DNA of 64,000 nt from positions 280,998 through 344,997 of the forward strand of contig JAETRQ010000004.1 in assembly GCA_021770095.1 (NCBI GenBank), written 5' to 3'. Of the stretch, positions 20,527 to 30,370 are shown piece by piece. The translations under genes and the position numbers were made by a program. The notes below the pieces were generated by a model. It had not been told where the DNA came from. It saw only the letters and a list, made by a program, of their open reading frames with translations, and made no database searches. The stretch's first letter is position 1. Each line of letters begins with the position of its first letter. This DNA is from Eubacteriaceae bacterium (GTDB lineage Bacteria > Bacillota > Clostridia > Oscillospirales > Acutalibacteraceae).

Positions 20527-21729
20527 TCAAGTCTTTTTTGAATAAACAATGGCAATAACATTGTGCGTATCATCATTGTTGTATGATAAGGTGGCTGTAT
20601 CAATATTTTTGGAGAGCAAATCCGTGCTCAGCAGGATATAATAAATATCTTCATTTACAAATAATTCTTTGATAGCGGTATTATATTCCTCTTGTGTTTC
20701 AAATTTTATTTCAATACCAATATGGTTGTCTTTGAATTCATTTTTAACCACTGATTTTATATTGTTAAAATCATATTGTTCAAACTGCAGATTTTTTCTT
20801 TTAAAATAGGAATTGCAGTCATTTGCTGTGACAAAGGTTTTGTAACATTCCTCATCACACGTATGTGTTTTATTGATTTCATCACTGGTGGTGCAGAAAT
20901 ATGTGTGGCTTATAAAATCATTATTGCCTGATGCCTCATAGGAATCGCCCCAGGTCGGGTCAGTATAATAATAAAATCCGCCGACCTCCTGAAGTATCCA
21001 TGCATGCCCGTCTGTACCGTTTGGTGTTTGTGCTGTTCCTGAAACATAAATACAGTCGACTCCTGCCATATTGAGAAGATATTGGTATGCCTTTGCATAT
21101 CCGGAGCATATGGCACTGTTATGCAGAAATACACCTTCAATAGTTGATGACTGCGGATATTTTTCTATGTGACCAATTGCATCATTGTTATAGGACGTGC
21201 TGAGGATAATGTAATCAAAAATGGCAAGAGACTTTTCAAAATCATCACCCTGAGGGTCAATTTGTTCAAGAATTTCTTTCGCTTTTTCTGTGATTTCATT
21301 GTTAATTTTATCTACTTCTTCGCGGGAATATGTGTAATCGAATCTGAGAATGGAACCTGCAGAAACGGAACAGTTGCCGTTCCACCAAAAAATTTCGGGA
21401 TGCTGAGCAGCAACCAGTTCAACAATATCAAAAATCCGCTCGGTTTCAATATTCGAATATATAACCGTACTTTGTTGGCACTTTGACAGTGCGTCGTAGA
21501 TGTTATCAAATGCCTTTTTTTCATCGTCTGTCAGTTGGTTATATACTTGCTGAGCAATTGTTGGCGCTTTGTCAGTCTGTGCAGAATGGATTTTTACTGT
21601 CGTTTCGACAGGCGGAGTAAATAAGCCTTCAATCTGCTGCGTGATTACATTGTCATAATAAGTATTAACGAAATATAATCCACCTGCAATTATCATAATG
21701 CAAAAAAATATTTTTGTAATTTTCTTCAT
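20527..21729 (-). CDS. Secreted transglutaminase-domain protein
   Basis: N-terminal TM/signal; AICSGYAKAYQYLLNMAGVDC, GHAWILQEVGGFYYYTDPTWGD (Cys-His-Asp). Confidence 0.88.
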   Translation of the reverse strand: MKKITKIFFCIMIIAGGLYFVNTYYDNVITQQIEGLFTPPVETTVKIHSAQTDKAPTIAQQVYNQLTDDEKKAFDNIYDALSKCQQSTVIYSNIETERIFDIVELVAAQHPEIFWWNGNCSVSAGSILRFDYTYSREEVDKINNEITEKAKEILEQIDPQGDDFEKSLAIFDYIILSTSYNNDAIGHIEKYPQSSTIEGVFLHNSAICSGYAKAYQYLLNMAGVDCIYVSGTAQTPNGTDGHAWILQEVGGFYYYTDPTWGDSYEASGNNDFISHTYFCTTSDEINKTHTCDEECYKTFVTANDCNSYFKRKNLQFEQYDFNNIKSVVKNEFKDNHIGIEIKFETQEEYNTAIKELFVNEDIYYILLSTDLLSKNIDTATLSYNNDDTHNVIAIVYSKKT

Positions 21730-21856
21730 AACTTCACCTTGAAATATTTTACCACATTTTCAAAAAAAATATAGCGATAAAATGTAAATAATGTATATGG
21801 ATTAATTTAATTATATATGATAAAATTGTTCATAAGAACAGGAGATGTTAATTAAA

Positions 21857-22675
21857 ATGATAAAATTAATTGCAACAGATCTTGACGGAACATTAATGTC
21901 ACCGGATCATCTTACAATATCGCAGAGAACGATTGATGCTTTGCAGCAGGCGCATAATAAAGGAATAAAAATTGCAATAGCAACGGGCAGGCCAATGGCG
22001 ATTATAGATGATGTAGTGAAGCAGATACCGTTTGTTGATTACATTATTTATTCTAACGGTGCATGTGTGTTTGACAGGAATCTGAACTGTAATACGTATG
22101 AAAATCTGATTGATAATTCCACAGCGAGGGATATAATAGAATACTTTGTACAATATCCTGTATTTTTTGAAGTATATATCAATGGCAAATCGCATTATCA
22201 GTTCGGAACAGAAGATTATTTTGTTGCACAGGATATGCCGCAGGAATTTCTTGACAGCATTATCAGTTCAATGATAGGTCATGATAATATTCTTGATGCT
22301 GTCGGCAGCAGTGATGTTGAAAAAGTAACGCTCTATTCTGTTAAGAGCGAATTAGCAGAAAAATTCACACAAATGCTCTGCCGTCATAATTTATCAGTTG
22401 CATCAAGTTTTACGGATAATATTGAAACAACCTCCTCCACAGCTAATAAAGGCGAGGCAATAAACGGAATATGTAAAAGTCTGGGTATTACTGCTGATGA
22501 CACAATGACCTTTGGTGATGCAGGCAATGATTGTGATATGTTAAGATTTGCAAAATATTCTTTTGCAATGGGAAATGCAACGGATGAATGTAAAGCGGCG
22601 GCAAAGTTTGTTACTCTGTCAAATGCTCAGGACGGACTTGCAGTTGCAGTTGAAAAATATGCACTTGGCATATAA
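21857..22675 (+). CDS. Cof-type HAD-IIB family hydrolase
   Basis: IATDLDGTLM, ATGRP, TFGDAGNDCDML. Confidence 0.93.
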   Translation: MIKLIATDLDGTLMSPDHLTISQRTIDALQQAHNKGIKIAIATGRPMAIIDDVVKQIPFVDYIIYSNGACVFDRNLNCNTYENLIDNSTARDIIEYFVQYPVFFEVYINGKSHYQFGTEDYFVAQDMPQEFLDSIISSMIGHDNILDAVGSSDVEKVTLYSVKSELAEKFTQMLCRHNLSVASSFTDNIETTSSTANKGEAINGICKSLGITADDTMTFGDAGNDCDMLRFAKYSFAMGNATDECKAAAKFVTLSNAQDGLAVAVEKYALGI

Positions 22676-22761
22676 TTTTTAATTTTCCTTTAATATACTA
22701 TTGAAAGAAATTATAATATTTAGTATTATTTAATAAGACTATTTATTCAGGGGAGAGATAT

Positions 22762-23232
22762 ATGGATAAAATTAATTTAAAACTTATTGAGCCGGTTCTT
22801 GATAAATTGGCAGAAGTTAAAGGGTCCTTGATTACAATTTTACAAAAAACACAGGATATTTACGGCTTTCTCCCGCGGGAAGCAATTGAATATATAAGTA
22901 AACGAACCAATATTGCCGAGAGTGAAATTATGGGCGTTGCAACATTTTATACGCAGTTCCGTCTTACACCGGTAGGCAAATATCTTATTATGCTTTGTCA
23001 GGGTACGGCCTGCCATGTGAATTCGAGTGAATTGATTTTGCAGACAATCAAAGATGAACTTGGTATTGATGACGGGGAGACTACGGATGACGGATTGTTC
23101 ACACTGAAATGTGTGGCGTGTCTGGGATGTTGTTCATTGTCACCGGTTATGATGATTAATGAAAATACATACGGTTCCCTTACTCCGGAAAAAACAAAGA
23201 AAATTTTGAAAGAGTTAAGAGGTGACGAGTAA
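22762..23232 (+). CDS. NuoE/HydC-like [2Fe-2S] NAD(P)H oxidoreductase subunit
   Basis: Thioredoxin-like 2Fe-2S: CQGTACHVN...CVACLGCCSLSPV. Confidence 0.92.
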   Translation: MDKINLKLIEPVLDKLAEVKGSLITILQKTQDIYGFLPREAIEYISKRTNIAESEIMGVATFYTQFRLTPVGKYLIMLCQGTACHVNSSELILQTIKDELGIDDGETTDDGLFTLKCVACLGCCSLSPVMMINENTYGSLTPEKTKKILKELRGDE

Positions 23233-23233
23233 T

Positions 23234-24979
23234 ATGAAAATTGTTGTTGGTGAAGGTTCCTGCGGAATTGCAGCAGGTGCAGAAAAAGTAAGACAGGCAT
23301 TGCTGAAAGAAAATCTTAACGGTGCACAGTTGACCATTGCAGGTTGTATTGGTATGTGTTATCTTGAGCCTGTTGTTGATATTTATGAAGACGGAAAAGA
23401 TGTTAAGCGCCTTGTCCGTGTTACTGAAAGTGATGCAAAAAAGATTGCAGAGTATGCGCAGACTAAGGATGAAAGTGTTATTGATCCTCTTCTTGTTTCA
23501 GATGAAGATAAGGAGTTTTTGGATAAGCAGACAAGAATTGCGCTCAGACGATGCGGTATAATCAATCCTGAAGAAATTGAAGATTTTATTCATGCAGACG
23601 GTTATACAGCACTCAAAAAAGTGATTACTTCAATGACACCTGAAGATGTTATTGAAGTTATTAAAACATCCGGTCTTGCAGGCCGAGGCGGAGCCGGATT
23701 CCCGACTTGGTTCAAATGGAATGCCGCAAGACAGAGCGACGGAGAAGAAAAGTACTTAATCTGTAATGCAGATGAGGGTGACCCCGGTGCATTTATGGAC
23801 AGAGCCGTTATTGAATCTGATCCGCATAATCTGATTGAAGGTATGCTTATCGGTGCATATGCTATCGGTGCAAAAAATGCGGTTGTTTATGTCCGTGCAG
23901 AGTATCCTCTTGCTATCAAAAGACTTGAAATGGCAATTGAACAGGCAACGAAAGCAGGTTACCTTGGCGAGCATATTTTCGGCACTGATTTTTCATGCAA
24001 AATGACAATCAAAGCAGGTGCCGGTGCATTTGTTTGCGGTGAAGAGACTGCGCTTATTGAATCTCTTGAAGGTCACAGAGGTATGCCGAGGCTCAAACCT
24101 CCTTTCCCTGCACAGAGCGGTTATTGGAGAAAACCGTCTAATATCAACAATGTTGAAACTTTTGCAAACGTTTCATGGATTATTAATAACGGCGGCGAGG
24201 CTTTTGCCGCAATGGGAACAGAAGGCTCAAAGGGTACAAAAGTATTTGCCGTCACAGGTAAAGTTAAACGCAGCGGTCTTGTTGAAATTCCTATGGGTAA
24301 AACCCTGCGTGATGTTATTTTTGACATCGGCGGCGGAATGAAAGGGGATAAAGCGTTTAAGGCTGTTCAGATGGGCGGTCCGTCAGGCGGATGTATCCCT
24401 GCAGAGCTGATTGATACTGTTATTGACTATAAAGCACTTGGTGCGACGGGTGCAATTATGGGTTCAGGCGGAATGGTTGTTATGGATGAAAGCACCTGCA
24501 TGGTGGGTATGGCAAAATTCTTCCTTGACTTCACAGCCAAAGAGAGCTGCGGCAAATGTGTACACTGCCGTATCGGTACAACAAGGATGCTTGAGATTTT
24601 GACCCGTATTACTGACGGCAAAGGTCAGGACGGCGATGTTGAATTGCTTGAAGAACTTTGTTACGGTATTAAGGACGGTGCATTGTGCGGACTTGGTCAG
24701 ACAGCACCTAATCCTGTTCTCACAACTATCAAATATTTTAAGAATGAATATATTGCACATATCAAGGACAAAACCTGTCCTGCAGGTGAATGTTCAAATC
24801 TGGTTGAATATTCAATTGATAAAGATGCGTGCAGAGGATGTACTTTGTGTGCAAGGAACTGTCCTGTCGGGGCAATTGAAGGTACAGTGAAAAATCCACA
24901 TAAAATTGATGCTGATAAATGTATCAAGTGTGGCAAATGCATGGATTCCTGCAAATTCGGTGCAGTGATTAAGAAATAG
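23234..24979 (+). CDS. NuoF/HydB-like flavin/Fe-S NAD(P)H oxidoreductase subunit
   Basis: GRGGAGFPTWFKW, NADEGDPGAFMDR, GAGAFVCGEETAL, ESCGKCVHCRIG, C-terminal 2x[4Fe-4S]. Confidence 0.93.
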   Translation: MKIVVGEGSCGIAAGAEKVRQALLKENLNGAQLTIAGCIGMCYLEPVVDIYEDGKDVKRLVRVTESDAKKIAEYAQTKDESVIDPLLVSDEDKEFLDKQTRIALRRCGIINPEEIEDFIHADGYTALKKVITSMTPEDVIEVIKTSGLAGRGGAGFPTWFKWNAARQSDGEEKYLICNADEGDPGAFMDRAVIESDPHNLIEGMLIGAYAIGAKNAVVYVRAEYPLAIKRLEMAIEQATKAGYLGEHIFGTDFSCKMTIKAGAGAFVCGEETALIESLEGHRGMPRLKPPFPAQSGYWRKPSNINNVETFANVSWIINNGGEAFAAMGTEGSKGTKVFAVTGKVKRSGLVEIPMGKTLRDVIFDIGGGMKGDKAFKAVQMGGPSGGCIPAELIDTVIDYKALGATGAIMGSGGMVVMDESTCMVGMAKFFLDFTAKESCGKCVHCRIGTTRMLEILTRITDGKGQDGDVELLEELCYGIKDGALCGLGQTAPNPVLTTIKYFKNEYIAHIKDKTCPAGECSNLVEYSIDKDACRGCTLCARNCPVGAIEGTVKNPHKIDADKCIKCGKCMDSCKFGAVIKK

Positions 24980-24991
24980 TGAGGAGTAGTT

Positions 24992-27208
24992 ATGGATATG
25001 GTAAAACTTACAATTAACGGAAAAGAAATTACTGCTCCTGCCGATAGTACAATATTGGAGGCAGCAAGAGCAAACGGAATTTATATTCCAACCCTTTGCT
25101 ATGATGAAGCAGTAGAAATATATGGTGCGTGCGGTGTTTGTGTTGTTGAGGCACAGGGTGTGCCGAAACTTCTCCGATCTTGTTCCGCAAAAGTTGCAGA
25201 AGGAATGGTTATAGACACCGAGAGCGAAAGAGTTGTAAAATCAAGAAAAATTGCAATGGAACTTCTGATGTCTGCACACGATGGTGACTGTGTTGCACCG
25301 TGCCAGCTTGCGTGCCCTGCCGGAACAGATTGTCAGGGATATGTCGGTCTTATTGCAAACGGACAGTTTGACGATGCACTCAAACTTATTAAGGACAGAA
25401 TCCCTCTCCCTGCATCAATCGGCAGAGTTTGTCCGCATCCTTGTGAAACCGCCTGCAGACGCGGTAAGGTTGAAGAACCGATTAACATTGCACAGTTAAA
25501 ATTCTTTGCGGCAGATCTTGATTTGAAGGGTGATTCATATCTTCCTGAATGTGCTGCACCGACAGGCAAAAAAGTTGCCATTGTCGGCGGTGGTCCGGCA
25601 GGTCTCTCTGCAGCACTTTATCTCAGAACAATGGGACATGAAGTTACTGTTTTTGATATGATGGATAAAATGGGCGGTATGCTCAGATATGGTATTCCGC
25701 AATATCGTTTGCCGAAAGAAATTCTTGACAGCGAAATTGCTATTATTGAAAAGACGGGTGTACGCTTTGTTAATAATGTAAAATTCGGCAAAGATATAAC
25801 GCTTGATATGCTCAAGTCAGTTAATGACGCCGTTATTCTTGCACCGGGTGCTTGGAAATCCAGTCCGATGAGAGTTAAGGGCGAAGATACAAAAGGCGTA
25901 TACGGAGGCATAGATTTCCTGAGGAGCGTTATTCAGGGCAATCCGGTTGATATTGGCGAGAAAGTTGCTGTCTGCGGCGGCGGTAATACTGCTATGGATG
26001 CCTGCCGTACTGCGGTCAGACTTGGTGCAAAAGAAGTTTATGTCATTTACAGACGAACAAAGAACGAAATGCCTGCTGAAGAGATTGAAATTAAGGAATC
26101 TGAAGAAGAAGGTGTTATATACAAATTCCTTACCAATCCTGTTGAAATTCACAGTGAAGATGGTAAAGTCTGCGGTATGACTTTACAACTGATGGAACTT
26201 GGCGAGCCTGACGCGTCAGGAAGAAGAAAACCTGTTGCGATTGAAGGCAAGACCGAATATCTGCCGCTTGACAGTGTTATTATGGCAATCGGTCAGAAAC
26301 TGGACAGCAATGATTTTGACAGTGTTGTTGATTTGACAGACCGAGGTACAATTCTTGCAGATGAAGATACTTTCTCAACAAATGTTGACGGCGTATTTGC
26401 TATCGGTGATGCTACAAATAAGGGTGCATCCATTGCAATTGCTGCAATTGGTGAGGCAGACAGGTGTGCAGAAGTTGTAGATGCATACCTGAATGGTAAA
26501 ACACTTGATTTCACACCAAAATATATCAGTAAACGTGATGATGAAAGAATTGATCTTTCTTCGAAACCGCATGAAGCACGTATAAATGCCAAAGTTCTTG
26601 ATGCTCAGGTCAGAAAGAATAATTTTGACGAAGTATCCATGGGACTTGCAGTTGAAGAGGCAAAGAAAGAGGCACAAAGATGTCTCGAATGCGGATGCCG
26701 TGAATATTTTAAGTGCAGACTCCTTTCTGTTGCACAGAGATATGATATTAACCCTGAGCGTTTTGCAGGTGAAATGCCGCAGAAATATACACGTGATGAC
26801 AATGCATTTATTGAAAGAAATACAGCAAAATGTATTCTTTGCGGTCTTTGTGTCCGTTCTTGTAAAGAGGTTATGGATATCAGTGCCATCGGACTTCTCG
26901 GCAGAGGATTCAAAACAAGTGTCTCTCCTGCATTTGCACTTCCTCTTGATCAAACCAAGTGTACAAATTGCGGCCTTTGCGTTAATCTTTGTCCGACAGG
27001 TGCTTTGACTGAAAAGTCATCACTTGATAAGCAAGTTCCGCTTAAAGAGACTTATTCAATAGAGAAAATAGATGTCGACGGTAAGGAATGTGAGCTCCTT
27101 GTATCCCGTTATAACGGTAAAGTACTCAGAGCAGTTCCGAACAATGACAATGCAAGAAACTGCGGTCTTTCACGTGATGTGTTGATCGCTGCCGTGGAGA
27201 AAGATTAA
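24992..27208 (+). CDS. Multidomain FAD-dependent oxidoreductase: NuoG-type 2Fe-2S N-terminus + GltD/NfnB-like NAD(P) core + ferredoxin C-terminus
   Basis: CYDEAVEIYGACGVCVVEAQG; CPLxxC-type GltD cysteines; GGGPAGLSAAL; CILCGLCVRSC and CTNCGLCVNLCPTGA. Confidence 0.9.
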   Translation: MDMVKLTINGKEITAPADSTILEAARANGIYIPTLCYDEAVEIYGACGVCVVEAQGVPKLLRSCSAKVAEGMVIDTESERVVKSRKIAMELLMSAHDGDCVAPCQLACPAGTDCQGYVGLIANGQFDDALKLIKDRIPLPASIGRVCPHPCETACRRGKVEEPINIAQLKFFAADLDLKGDSYLPECAAPTGKKVAIVGGGPAGLSAALYLRTMGHEVTVFDMMDKMGGMLRYGIPQYRLPKEILDSEIAIIEKTGVRFVNNVKFGKDITLDMLKSVNDAVILAPGAWKSSPMRVKGEDTKGVYGGIDFLRSVIQGNPVDIGEKVAVCGGGNTAMDACRTAVRLGAKEVYVIYRRTKNEMPAEEIEIKESEEEGVIYKFLTNPVEIHSEDGKVCGMTLQLMELGEPDASGRRKPVAIEGKTEYLPLDSVIMAIGQKLDSNDFDSVVDLTDRGTILADEDTFSTNVDGVFAIGDATNKGASIAIAAIGEADRCAEVVDAYLNGKTLDFTPKYISKRDDERIDLSSKPHEARINAKVLDAQVRKNNFDEVSMGLAVEEAKKEAQRCLECGCREYFKCRLLSVAQRYDINPERFAGEMPQKYTRDDNAFIERNTAKCILCGLCVRSCKEVMDISAIGLLGRGFKTSVSPAFALPLDQTKCTNCGLCVNLCPTGALTEKSSLDKQVPLKETYSIEKIDVDGKECELLVSRYNGKVLRAVPNNDNARNCGLSRDVLIAAVEKD

Positions 27209-27246
27209 TCCCCCTGAGGGGCTTGTAAAATAATAATGCTCATACT

Positions 27247-27267
27247 ATAATAAGATAATCTTATTAT
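27247..27267. promoter_or_regulatory. Perfect 21-nt palindrome (10-bp arms, 1-nt centre) upstream of hypB
   Basis: ATAATAAGAT-A-ATCTTATTAT. Confidence 0.55.
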
Positions 27268-27280
27268 TGAGGAGATCATA

Positions 27281-27949
27281 ATGGACGAATTTAAAGTTAT
27301 TGAAATAAAAAGAAGTGTGTTTGATAACAATGATAAAGAAGCACAAAGAGTACGTCAGGAATTGAAGCAGAAAAAGACTTTTCTGCTCAATCTGATGTCA
27401 TCACCGGGCAGCGGAAAGACGACGACTCTCAAAGCTACAATATCACGCCTCAAGGATGAAATGAATATCGGTGTTATGGAAGCGGATATTGACAGTGATG
27501 TTGATGCAAAAGCCATTGCAGATGCAGGTGTCAGGTCAATTCAGCTCCATACCGGCGGTATGTGTCATCTTGATGCAGGAATGACAGAACAGGGATTAAC
27601 GGAATTCGGTACAGATGATCTTGATCTTGTTGTGCTTGAAAATGTCGGCAATTTGGTCTGCCCTGCCGAGTTTGATACAGGCGCAAGCAAAAATGCAATG
27701 ATTTTGTCTGTCCCCGAAGGTGATGACAAACCGCTGAAGTATCCTTTAATGTTCACAGTCAGTGATGTTGTTCTTATTAACAAAATTGATACAAAGAGCG
27801 TATTTGATTTTGATGATGATGCGGTTACAGAGCGTATTCGTAAACTGAATCCGAACGCAAAGGTATTCTTTATTTCAGCCAAAACAGGTGAAGGTATTGA
27901 CTCTTGGTGCGATTGGCTCAGAAATGAAGTAGCAGAGTGGAATAAATAA
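27281..27949 (+). CDS. hypB: Hydrogenase nickel incorporation GTPase HypB
   Basis: SSPGSGKTTTL Walker A, GGMCHLDA, ENVGNLVCPAEFDTG. Confidence 0.94.
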   Translation: MDEFKVIEIKRSVFDNNDKEAQRVRQELKQKKTFLLNLMSSPGSGKTTTLKATISRLKDEMNIGVMEADIDSDVDAKAIADAGVRSIQLHTGGMCHLDAGMTEQGLTEFGTDDLDLVVLENVGNLVCPAEFDTGASKNAMILSVPEGDDKPLKYPLMFTVSDVVLINKIDTKSVFDFDDDAVTERIRKLNPNAKVFFISAKTGEGIDSWCDWLRNEVAEWNK

Positions 27950-28287
27950 TGCATGAACTTAGTGTGGTTTTGGAAGTCTTCAATCTGGTTGAAGAAATTA
28001 TGACAGAACAGGATTTAAAATCCGTTTCATCAGTTACGATTGAGATTGGTGAATTATCAGGCATCCTGCCCGATTATTTCAAAGAATGCTGGAATGTGGC
28101 GCGTATCGGCGGAGTGTTTGATAATACCGAACTTAATCTTGAGTTTATTCCTGCTGTGGCAAAATGTACATGCGGTGAGGAATATGAAATGCAGAAAAAC
28201 AGCCGTATATGCCCCCGTTGCCATAAAACAGATTATGAAATTATCAACGGCAGAGAATTTATGGTTAAGCAAATCACAGCAAAATAA
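27949..28287 (+). CDS. hypA: Hydrogenase maturation nickel metallochaperone HypA
   Basis: MHELSVV N-terminus; zinc site CTCG...CPRC. Confidence 0.93.
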   Translation: MHELSVVLEVFNLVEEIMTEQDLKSVSSVTIEIGELSGILPDYFKECWNVARIGGVFDNTELNLEFIPAVAKCTCGEEYEMQKNSRICPRCHKTDYEIINGREFMVKQITAK

Positions 28288-28317
28288 AAACAGGATGTTG
28301 GGACATCCTGTTTTTTT
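28288..28317 (+). terminator. Intrinsic terminator
   Basis: AACAGGATGT-TGGG-ACATCCTGTTTTTTT. Confidence 0.85.
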
Positions 28318-28323
28318 GTTATT

Positions 28324-29982
28324 TTATTCAAAAAGGTATACTCTTGTTTCATATGGGCGGGTTTTGAAGCCGTTGTTCTGAACGGTAGGATTTTCATAGT
28401 TGCAAAGTATTGCTTTGCCTTTAGCCAAATCAAATCCCTCAGGTGCTTCAAATGCAACATTATCTTCTGTGAATGAATTTATAACCAGCAATCGTTTTCC
28501 GTTATAATTTCGTTCATAAACATAGAGTTTCGATGAATTTTTATAGTGTTCTTTATAATCACCATATATTGCAACTTCGTTCTCTTTTTTGAATTTGATG
28601 AGTTTTTTGTAGTGGTTGAGGATGGAATTCGGGTCCTCCATTTCTTTTTGCGCATTGATTTCAGAATAATTTGCATTAACAGGGAACCAAGGTGTGCCTG
28701 TTGTAAATCCTGCGTTTTTACTGCTGTCCCACTGGACAGGTGTTCTTGAATTATCACGCGTTGATTTTACTGCCCATTCCCAGCATTTTTCTTCACGGAG
28801 GTGTACTTTATTCCTCGCGACGTCATAGTTGTTTTTTACGAAACAGTCAACATAGTCATCAAGTGAATCCAGTTTGGTGTTGAGCATACCGATTTCCTGA
28901 CCCTGATAAATAAATGGTGTTCCTTGCTGCAGCATATACATATTTGCAAGCATTTTTCCGCTTTCGGTACGGAAATTTTCACTGCCATAGCGGGATATAA
29001 TTCTGGGGTGGTCGTGATTTTCTATATAAAGTGTATTCCATGCTTTTCCGTTGATTTTATACTGCCAATTTGAGAAAGCACGTTTCATTTTTCTCAAATC
29101 AAATTTCGTTTGGATATAATCAACCATAAAGCAGTCTGCCTCAATATGCTGAAAATGGAACATCAAATCAAGTTCCTTATGGCTTTCGTCAATATATTTG
29201 AGTGCATTTTTCGGTGTCATCATTGGTGCCTCACCAACGGTGAAACAATCATATTTATCCGTTACTTCACGGTATTCCTGAAGATATTTATGTACATTCG
29301 GACCATCCATATAATGTTCAATTCCGCAGGCAGCAGGGATTGGAAATCCGTTTGGGAGCCCTTTGCGTTTGGATATAAATGTGATAACATCTTCACGGAA
29401 TCCGTCAACACCCATATCCAGCCAGAATTTCATTATGTCTTTAACTTCTTCTCTTACCTTTGGATTATCGTGGTTGAGGTCAGGCTGCTTTTTTGCAAAG
29501 ACGTGGAGATAATATTCGTTAATATCTTTGTTATATTCCCATGCACCGCCCTCAAAGCAGGAAAGCCAGTTGTTAGGCGGGCGTTTGCCCTTGCCTTTTC
29601 TCCATATATAGTAATCGTGATATGGTGAGTTTTTATCTTTGGAATTGATAAACCATTGATGCTCATCGGATGTATGGTTAACAACAAGGTCCATAATGAC
29701 TTTGATACCGCGTTTATGTGCCTCATCAAGTACTTTTTTGAAGAGTTCAAGGTCACCGTAATCCTTGTGAATATCTTTATAATCAGCAATATCGTATCCG
29801 AAATCTGCATTAGGAGACGGATAAAGCGGAGAAAACCAAATACAGTTTATACCCAAATCTGCAAGGTAATCCAGTTTGCTGAGCACACCTTCAAGATCAC
29901 CGATACCATCTCCGTTGCCGTCACAGAAAGACCTTGGCCATATCTGATAAACAACAAGTTCCTTATACCAATCCGTTTTCAT
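28324..29982 (-). CDS. GH13 alpha-glucosidase / oligo-1,6-glucosidase-like
   Basis: KTDWYKELVVYQIWPRSFCDGNGDGIGDL, DLVVNHTSDEH, GVDGFREDVI, ENHDHPR; internal ATG (29982) fits family start. Confidence 0.93.
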   Translation of the reverse strand: MKTDWYKELVVYQIWPRSFCDGNGDGIGDLEGVLSKLDYLADLGINCIWFSPLYPSPNADFGYDIADYKDIHKDYGDLELFKKVLDEAHKRGIKVIMDLVVNHTSDEHQWFINSKDKNSPYHDYYIWRKGKGKRPPNNWLSCFEGGAWEYNKDINEYYLHVFAKKQPDLNHDNPKVREEVKDIMKFWLDMGVDGFREDVITFISKRKGLPNGFPIPAACGIEHYMDGPNVHKYLQEYREVTDKYDCFTVGEAPMMTPKNALKYIDESHKELDLMFHFQHIEADCFMVDYIQTKFDLRKMKRAFSNWQYKINGKAWNTLYIENHDHPRIISRYGSENFRTESGKMLANMYMLQQGTPFIYQGQEIGMLNTKLDSLDDYVDCFVKNNYDVARNKVHLREEKCWEWAVKSTRDNSRTPVQWDSSKNAGFTTGTPWFPVNANYSEINAQKEMEDPNSILNHYKKLIKFKKENEVAIYGDYKEHYKNSSKLYVYERNYNGKRLLVINSFTEDNVAFEAPEGFDLAKGKAILCNYENPTVQNNGFKTRPYETRVYLFE

Positions 29983-30016
29983 AACAAAATCCCCTTTTTT
30001 ATTTTGTAATACAGTT

Positions 30017-30337
30017 TTATTGATGCTCAACTACATCAATTAACAGTATTTTATTGTTGAATTTCCCGTTACTGATTGCTTTTTTATCTTTTATTTGCAT
30101 GACGTCATTCAGAGAATGATTGCATGCGTTTGACAACGCATCAACAACTTCCAATATATCGGCAAGTTCGGTTATATCATCGCTTTCAACGAATTCATCC
30201 ACTTCTTCCTGCAATTTCTTTTTCAGATAGAAAATATATTCGTCCTGACTCAAAATTTTTATATTAGGAGTTTCATTATTTTTCCTGATAATATCAGGTA
30301 TATTATCTCTCACAAGTTTATTGTATATTCTTTTCAT
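30017..30337 (-). CDS. MazG-like nucleoside triphosphate/phosphoribosyl-ATP pyrophosphohydrolase
   Basis: YNKLVRDNIPDIIRKN...KLQEEVDEFVESDDITELADILEVVDAL. Confidence 0.87.
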   Translation of the reverse strand: MKRIYNKLVRDNIPDIIRKNNETPNIKILSQDEYIFYLKKKLQEEVDEFVESDDITELADILEVVDALSNACNHSLNDVMQIKDKKAISNGKFNNKILLIDVVEHQ

Positions 30338-30370
30338 ATAACGCAGCCTTTTCATAAGATGGATAAAATA

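Noticed and set aside
22762-24979. HydABC electron-bifurcating [FeFe]-hydrogenase
   Set aside because: HydB/HydC-like subunits present, but the third gene has a GltD/NfnB-like core and no H-cluster motifs; Stn/NfnABC-like fits better.
27211-27221. CCCC-TGA-GGGG hairpin after the transhydrogenase as an intrinsic terminator
   Set aside because: Stem only 4 bp and no T-run; readthrough into hypB plausible.
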